Of a DNA stretch of 64,000 nucleotides, positions 60,001 through 64,000 are shown piece by piece. The notes beneath the pieces were generated by a model. That model saw nothing but the letters and a program-made list of their open reading frames with translations, did no database searches and was not told where the DNA came from. Source of the DNA: Lumbricus rubellus (lineage: Eukaryota > Annelida > Clitellata > Crassiclitellata > Lumbricidae); the NCBI GenBank assembly GCA_945859605.1, contig OX243824.1:22312561-22376560 (forward strand), read 5' to 3'. Position numbers and translations under genes: made by a program. Position 1 is the first letter of the stretch; each line of letters opens with the position of its first letter.

Positions 60001-63000
60001 TGAACAATTGCAGTGTTAGGCGAGGTGGGGCGGTGTAGTGATGGGTCGTGTAGAAAGCTGGGCCGAGTGCGGGGTTGGGCGGGTGCAGTTGTGGTATGGG
60101 GTGGTGACGGATGGAAAGGTTGGTAGGTCGATAAACCAAAATTTACTTCAGAGGGCTGGGGCTGTGTCGGGTCGGGATGGGGTGGGGGTATGGAGAGGAG
60201 TGGTGTGGGATGGGGTTGTTGTGGGGTTGCGATAGGGCCAATGTGATAACAAAGCGAAACATTTTTTCATGAATTTCCATGTTGAAAAATTCCGTGTTGG
60301 GTCAAGTGGGCCAGTATGGATATGGGGTCATGTTAGGGTGGGGCCGGACGGAACCGAGTTCGGGATTGCCTAGGTGCGGTTGGGTATAGGGTTGGGGTGG
60401 TGTCGGACTGCCGTTGGAGAAGTGAGGTAGGGCGAGAAACCAAAATTTGCGCCAGTAGGGGTAGGGATATTAATTTTGTGTGCGGGATGGCGGTCGGGTG
60501 GGGAGAGTAATTGGGTGGCGTTTAGTGGGATGGCGTTGGGGTGGAGCTGCTCTGAAACCGGGGTGAAAACAAAGTGAAACGCAATTTTTTCCATGAAATT
60601 CTTATGTTGAAACATCTTCGTATTGGGCGAAGTGGGGTGATATGGGATGGGGTCATGTGGGGTGGGCCTGTGTGGAAGATGGGGTCTTGGGTGGGGTGGA
60701 GCCGGGCTTTGTGTGGGTGAAGGCAGGCTGAGGTGGGTAAGGTTGGGCGTAAGTCGTGCGGTGGGACCAGGTTGAAAACAAAGTGAAACTATTTTTTCGA
60801 TAAATTTAAATTAAGAACTGCAATATGCTGCTGTAGACTATCAAAGTTGTCTTTATCATAATATACCTACTTTAAATTCTTTAATGGATCAGTTAGTAAA
60901 ACCATGGTCATTATGTGTGGTGTTGTACCTTAATCAAGAATAATAGTCCTCAGAGGTGGAGTTTCAGAATGGGAAATTTTGGCCTAGAGTGCAGTCTCAA
61001 CACAACTAAATTATACAATAGCAGGTACCTTTCGTAGCCTAAGATGAATAATTGTTTTCATCAATTATTCTAACCCCGGACGCTGGAGTAGAGTTTGACT
61101 ATAGCCTACGGTACAATATCATTTGCAAACACGTGTACCTGCTCATTTAGAGACATTATGAATATTATATTCACCTAGTTTATGAAGTTACGCACGAATT
61201 TTTCAGCCTCAGAACCGAAATTTTCAAAGAGTTCCAGCACTGCAGTTGGTGAACCAGTTACCTTCAGTTGTTTTATTTCGTTCAACGCATCTTCGGACGT
61301 TTCTTCAAACGTATCTTGCGAGTTGAGGATAGCAAATGCATCAGGGTACACAGTTGTTACAGGAAATGCCGCTACTATTATAAGTGGCGGTCTAACTAAA
61401 TGTAATCTAAAGCACACAATCATCGCAATTGTTTCTTCTGATCAATGGCACACTTGCCATGTTATTCTAAGCGCCAAGGACAGAGGCATGATCTATTCAA
61501 GAGTGCTCAACGCTGAAGTAAAATTAGGTAAGTATTCTTAATGTTAGACCTATGCAAATTGAATTAAAAACTTTTGTAATGCGTATTTATATTAACATAG
61601 TTTACCGATTAAAGTGACTCGGAAGCGAAATCTGCTGATAAAACTAAAACTGGTTTGTCGATATCGGTTACTGCTACAGCAATGGTCAAATTAACAATTT
61701 TTATGTCCTATTCTACTGCACAAGTGCACACTGCTTGAAGACTATTATAGGCCTATGCTTTTCGGAAAAGTACTTTCTCGAGATTGACGAGATGGTTAAA
61801 TAATGTTAGGTTTACCTGGTGGGCCCCAAAAAGACCCCCTCCTAGGTTTATTGCCAACATCTTGGCCAGAAGTAGCCTAAGAATTTCGAAATGAAATTTT
61901 ACAGTTTTAATGGCAATTTATATGTAAACACCTTGGCCAGATTTCATCAAAAATATTTCAAGCACAGCAAATGTAATAACTCTTTTGATGAGGTCATCAC
62001 GGTTTTTTACGATTCAAAGACGAAACGCAACAAAAAGTATCAAAAACACGATTTTATTAAGTCTCATCTCAAATAACTGTTGTCAAATGAACTTGGTAGT
62101 GCTTCACAACTTGTGTTCATTGTGCCCACCACCAGTGCCAAAACTTCTTTTGAGTCTCTTTGCAAAGTTCTTTATGGACCTGTTGATTAAACTGACAAAT
62201 GCCTTATTTGCCAATTTGAGTGTCATCTTGCAAAGTGACTTCTCAGTGACGCGCAGCTACGCTGGTACCCTGTTTCTTTTTTAAAATAGTACTAATAATG
62301 ATCATCTGGCAATATCAAGACTATTTGATAACAACTTTAATTTCAGAACCAGTTCATTCAACGCCAGACTGTTCGTTAGGTGAGTATCAACGAACAATTG
62401 CTTACCATTGCGTTATACTTAGTCGGGTTGATCCATCGACGTACAATGTATGTCAATGAATCCTATGACCTATCGCATTGTAGCAAAGTCAGGTTCTATC
62501 ACGCGGTGTGTAAATTATTCCACATTAGCAAATATAATGAAATACCTACACAATTTCTAAATTACATCTGAGTGAAGCAAGTTGAATGCAAGGTATCCTG
62601 TTTTCATCCGGTCATACAAGGAATTTTAATAATGCAGTTAATTGTTTCTCTGTATCGTTTAGGTACTGTAAGAGATGCCTACCAGGTTCTTGCATTTCCA
62701 ATTACGCTAACCGCAGCGTGTATCATCATCGCCATATTAACAATAGCAACGGTCGTTCTCTACAAAAAGAGAAAGAGAAACACCAGTACTCAAGGTGAGT
62801 CTAAGTTATCCACAACTTAAGAGCTGATTATGTATCGGAAAACTCTGTTAGTGAGGAGAAAGGAGTGTAAACCAATTAAAAATAAATGTATTTTGATGTG
62901 CTATTCCTTATTTATACACAGTAGCTTTCACTATTAAATAAATTCACACCAAGTAGGCAGCAAAAAGCAGTTAACAAAAAGACTTAATTTACTATAAACT

Positions 63001-63606
63001 GCAAATGACAGTTACAATCCCATGTACTCCTAGACCTAGAGTGTCACAGTAGCCTACATACTGTTCCTGGCAGTTACGAATAGCCATTAGCCAAACAGTT
63101 GTATAATAATTATATTGTCGTTTAGTAAACCAGAGTGACAAATCGCATTCAGATACGTTATTTAAGGCAAATAAATAATAAGTTAACTGAAAATTAGAGC
63201 TGGCATTGGTAGAAAGTCAAAGTTCAACAAAGTAACCTTGGTACAATAAATATTGTAGTTAATGTAATTTTATCAAGAAGTTTGAAATAGTGCGGCCTAG
63301 GGCGTAGAGAACGGAAGAAAAACACTTCAAGTAGGCCCACTAGGCCTGTCTGTCTTTCTTATAGGTGAAATTACGGTAGCCTAATCGAACAATATTGCTT
63401 AGTTGATTTACTGACTTAAAGCGTTATCCTCGCTTGCTTTAGTTCAAAGATAACTGAAATTACAGGTGTCAAGCCTATCTTTAACAGATTGTCCAACCCA
63501 GTATGCAGCATTGGACGCACAACTTGCGTCAGAAGAACGGCAACGAGAGCCATACACTGACCTTAGTCAGCTGACGATTCAGTCTCAACAACGCCAAGCG
63601 CAATGA
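56961..63606 (+). CDS. Ig-superfamily receptor-like gene C (complete, 330 residues)
   Basis: Coding exons 57015-57069, 57820-58152, 61207-61527, 62347-62379, 62663-62794 and 63488-63606 (stop TGA 63604-63606) total 993 bases, all introns in phase 1. The 5'UTR starts at 56961. Residues 1-19 are a signal peptide; 20-129 a V-like Ig (Cys 23, 42, 114, 116, Trp 53); 130-236 a second Ig (Cys 151, 167, 195, 213); 237-248 a linker; about 259-281 the membrane helix; KKRKR 282-286 stop-transfer; then a 44-residue tail with Y297-A-A-L and Y314-T-D-L. The layout is that of a type I immune-type receptor. Signalling through the tail is inference. A poly(A) signal lies at 63886. An intron-1 hAT MITE, an intron-2 minisatellite and an intron-3 repeat do not touch the exons. 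Confidence 0.82.
57137..57289. mobile_element. Small hAT MITE in gene C intron
   Basis: The CAGTGGCGTAGCC end at 57141 and an inverse CTAAGCCACTG end at 57289, with TCTGTTGC at 57129-57136 and 57290-57297. Four extra bases (CAGA) precede the left end. It shares its terminal motif with the element at 48577. Confidence 0.75.
57820..58152 (+). CDS. Gene C exon: V-like Ig domain
   Basis: Acceptor CTGTTTTAG ends at 57819 and donor GTAAGC begins at 58153. It reads VGGCSVHPTSVVVTVGE, LLTC, SW, SQAGLYVCTC and VVVLG. The four cysteines and the GYFVTRPAGNET block parallel gene B, while the B-to-D strand region differs strongly, as in fast-evolving binding faces. Two sequons are present, NGS and NET. 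Confidence 0.88.
58730..59771. mobile_element. hAT element inside the minisatellite
   Basis: CAAGGGCGCC and GGCGCCTTTG ends, flanked by AGTGGGGT at 58722-58729 and 59772-59779. Subterminal GGCACTTGCCCCCC occurs inside the left end. It carries a second hAT element. No transposase. Confidence 0.78.
58843..59151. mobile_element. Nested hAT MITE (GGGGTGTCAAA type)
   Basis: CAGGGGTGTCAAA / TTTGACACCCTTG ends, 8-bp flanks CAATAGAG / CACTAGAG (one mismatch), and internal GGCGGGCCAG and GGCCCGCGGGCC. This end and core resemble a hAT type common across animals. Confidence 0.8.
61207..61527 (+). CDS. Gene C exon: second Ig domain
   Basis: Acceptor ATTTTTCAG ends at 61206 and donor GTAAGT begins at 61528; 321 bases. 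It starts SEPKFS with cysteines at TFSC, SCEL, KCNL and WHTC. It has a four-residue insertion (S-S-N-V region, 161-166) relative to A and B, and fewer sequons. It is clearly the same domain family but the most diverged copy. Confidence 0.86.
61810..62290 (+). repeat. Dispersed repeat R1, copy 3
   Basis: Uninterrupted copy of the 25.7 kb repeat, in gene C intron 3, with the ends CTGGTGGGCCCCAAAAAGA and GGTACCCTGTTTC. Open frames inside it are not conserved between copies. Confidence 0.7.
62347..62379 (+). CDS. Gene C exon: linker
   Basis: A 33-base exon between TTTCAG and GTGAGT, phase 1. It encodes EPVHSTPDCSL, a short hinge with one cysteine (Cys 245) that could form a disulphide between two chains. 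It parallels the 42-base linker of gene A. Confidence 0.62.
   Translation, partial: NQFIQRQTVR
62663..62794 (+). CDS. Gene C exon: transmembrane segment
   Basis: Acceptor CGTTTAG ends at 62662 and donor GTGAGT begins at 62795; 132 bases. It encodes TVRDAYQVLAF, then the helix ITLTAACIIIAILTIATVVL and the basic KKRKR. No charged residue lies in the membrane, so pairing with an adaptor through a membrane Lys or Arg is not suggested. Confidence 0.8.
63488..63606 (+). CDS. Gene C exon: cytoplasmic tail with two YxxL motifs
   Basis: Acceptor TCTTTAACAG ends at 63487, phase 1, stop TGA at 63604. The tail carries PTQYAALDAQL and REPYTDLSQL. Y297xxL300 and Y314xxL317 are 13 residues apart (L to Y); a canonical ITAM allows about 6-12, so this is ITAM-like or two separate SH2 sites. 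T-Q-Y-A-A-L is close to the TxYxx(V/I) switch motif. The C-terminus is Gln-rich. Confidence 0.74.
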
Positions 63607-63885
63607 ATACGAATACGAATACGAAGACGTAACTTAGACAAGGGAAAAATAGTAAAGCACAGAGTTCAACGCGTGGTGTCTGTTTAGCCTAAGTATATTG
63701 TGTGCGTAGCGTGTTGTACACTTTGAATGTCCTTTTTTGGTTGCCGAAAAATGAACTGGTTTGACTGGTTTGTCAGCCTTCCCTTGGAAGAGTTATCCGC
63801 TGCGGATTCGAGTTGTTACTATCATTTTCAAACTGTCTCGTAACCCGCTAATTTATATCAGTCACACATTCATAAGTGCAGACAT

Positions 63886-63891
63886 AATAAA
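63886..63891 (+). promoter_or_regulatory. Candidate poly(A) signal of gene C
   Basis: AATAAA 280 bases after the stop of gene C, giving a plausible 3'UTR. Other weak signals cannot be excluded. Confidence 0.4.
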
Positions 63892-63894
63892 ATA

Positions 63895-64000
63895 CAAATG
63901 TACATAATTACATACATATATACATATAATTATACAATTATGCATACACACATACATACATTATATACATACATACTTACATACATACATACATACATAC
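63895..64000. repeat. (CATA)n-rich microsatellite, runs off the window
   Basis: CATA/TACATA repeats, pure in the last 35 bases. Confidence 0.85.

Larger units (their letters stand above)
58340..60800 (+). repeat. G-rich minisatellite in gene C intron 2
   Basis: Long units pair a G-rich part (GGGGTGGGG-like) with a conserved core AAAACAAAGTGAAAC-ATTTTTTCATGAA followed by ATGTTGAA. Cores lie near 58448, 59790, 59965, 60250, 60555 and 60773, so units run about 170-310 bases. It is interrupted by the hAT at 58730-59771. Strand asymmetry is strong (G over C). Confidence 0.8.

Overview
This is a piece of an animal nuclear genome: AT-rich, intron-rich and dense with repeats. It is not bacterial, and I see no operons, rRNA or functional tRNA genes. 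Three things point to a marine invertebrate deuterostome, most likely an echinoderm. These are foldback transposons whose inverted ends are arrays of 14-15 bp repeats (the layout of sea-urchin TU elements), LINE C-terminal fragments of a kind common in marine invertebrates, and tRNA-derived SINEs that share a 3' tail with a LINE in the same window. A palindromic motif around AGGCCT recurs dozens of times. The species cannot be fixed from the sequence.

The protein-coding content I can support is one tandem cluster of three related immunoglobulin-superfamily receptor-like genes, all on the + strand, with every coding intron in phase 1 where it can be checked. Gene A (492-5948) lacks its 5' part, which lies before the window. 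What remains is an Ig domain exon, a linker, a transmembrane exon and two tail exons. Gene B (exons from 21213 to 32963) has a signal peptide, V-like Ig, second Ig and transmembrane exons. An A8 run just before the last donor breaks the expected phase, and I find no tail exon. Gene C (56961-63606) is complete: six coding exons, 330 residues, with signal peptide, V-like Ig, a second Ig with four cysteines, linker, transmembrane segment and a tail with two YxxL motifs. The ectodomains are clearly paralogous but the tails of A and C are unrelated, which suggests cell-surface, possibly immune-type receptors with interchangeable signalling tails. Function is inference.

The rest is mostly mobile elements. 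3.2-12 kb: MITEs, LINE and SINE debris and a 1.37 kb hAT-type element. 13.8-19.1 kb: a direct duplication that may carry alternative non-coding first exons for gene B, separated by retroelement fragments. 21.4-23.2 kb: hAT elements nested in one another inside gene B intron 1. 24.2-31.4 kb: three TU-like foldback elements in gene B introns. 33.4-36.6 kb: a Harbinger-type MITE and a Tc1/mariner remnant. 40.4-48.5 kb: an 8.07 kb near-perfect palindrome with an exact 6-bp target duplication. 48.6-51 kb: a hAT element, a broken transposon ORF and a SINE inserted in reverse-transcriptase debris. 54.3-56 kb: two more elements with repeated-motif inverted ends. 57-62.3 kb: gene C introns carrying hAT MITEs and a G-rich minisatellite.

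The best candidates for something undescribed are the receptor cluster with swapped tails, the giant palindrome, and the family of foldback elements with repeated-motif ends.
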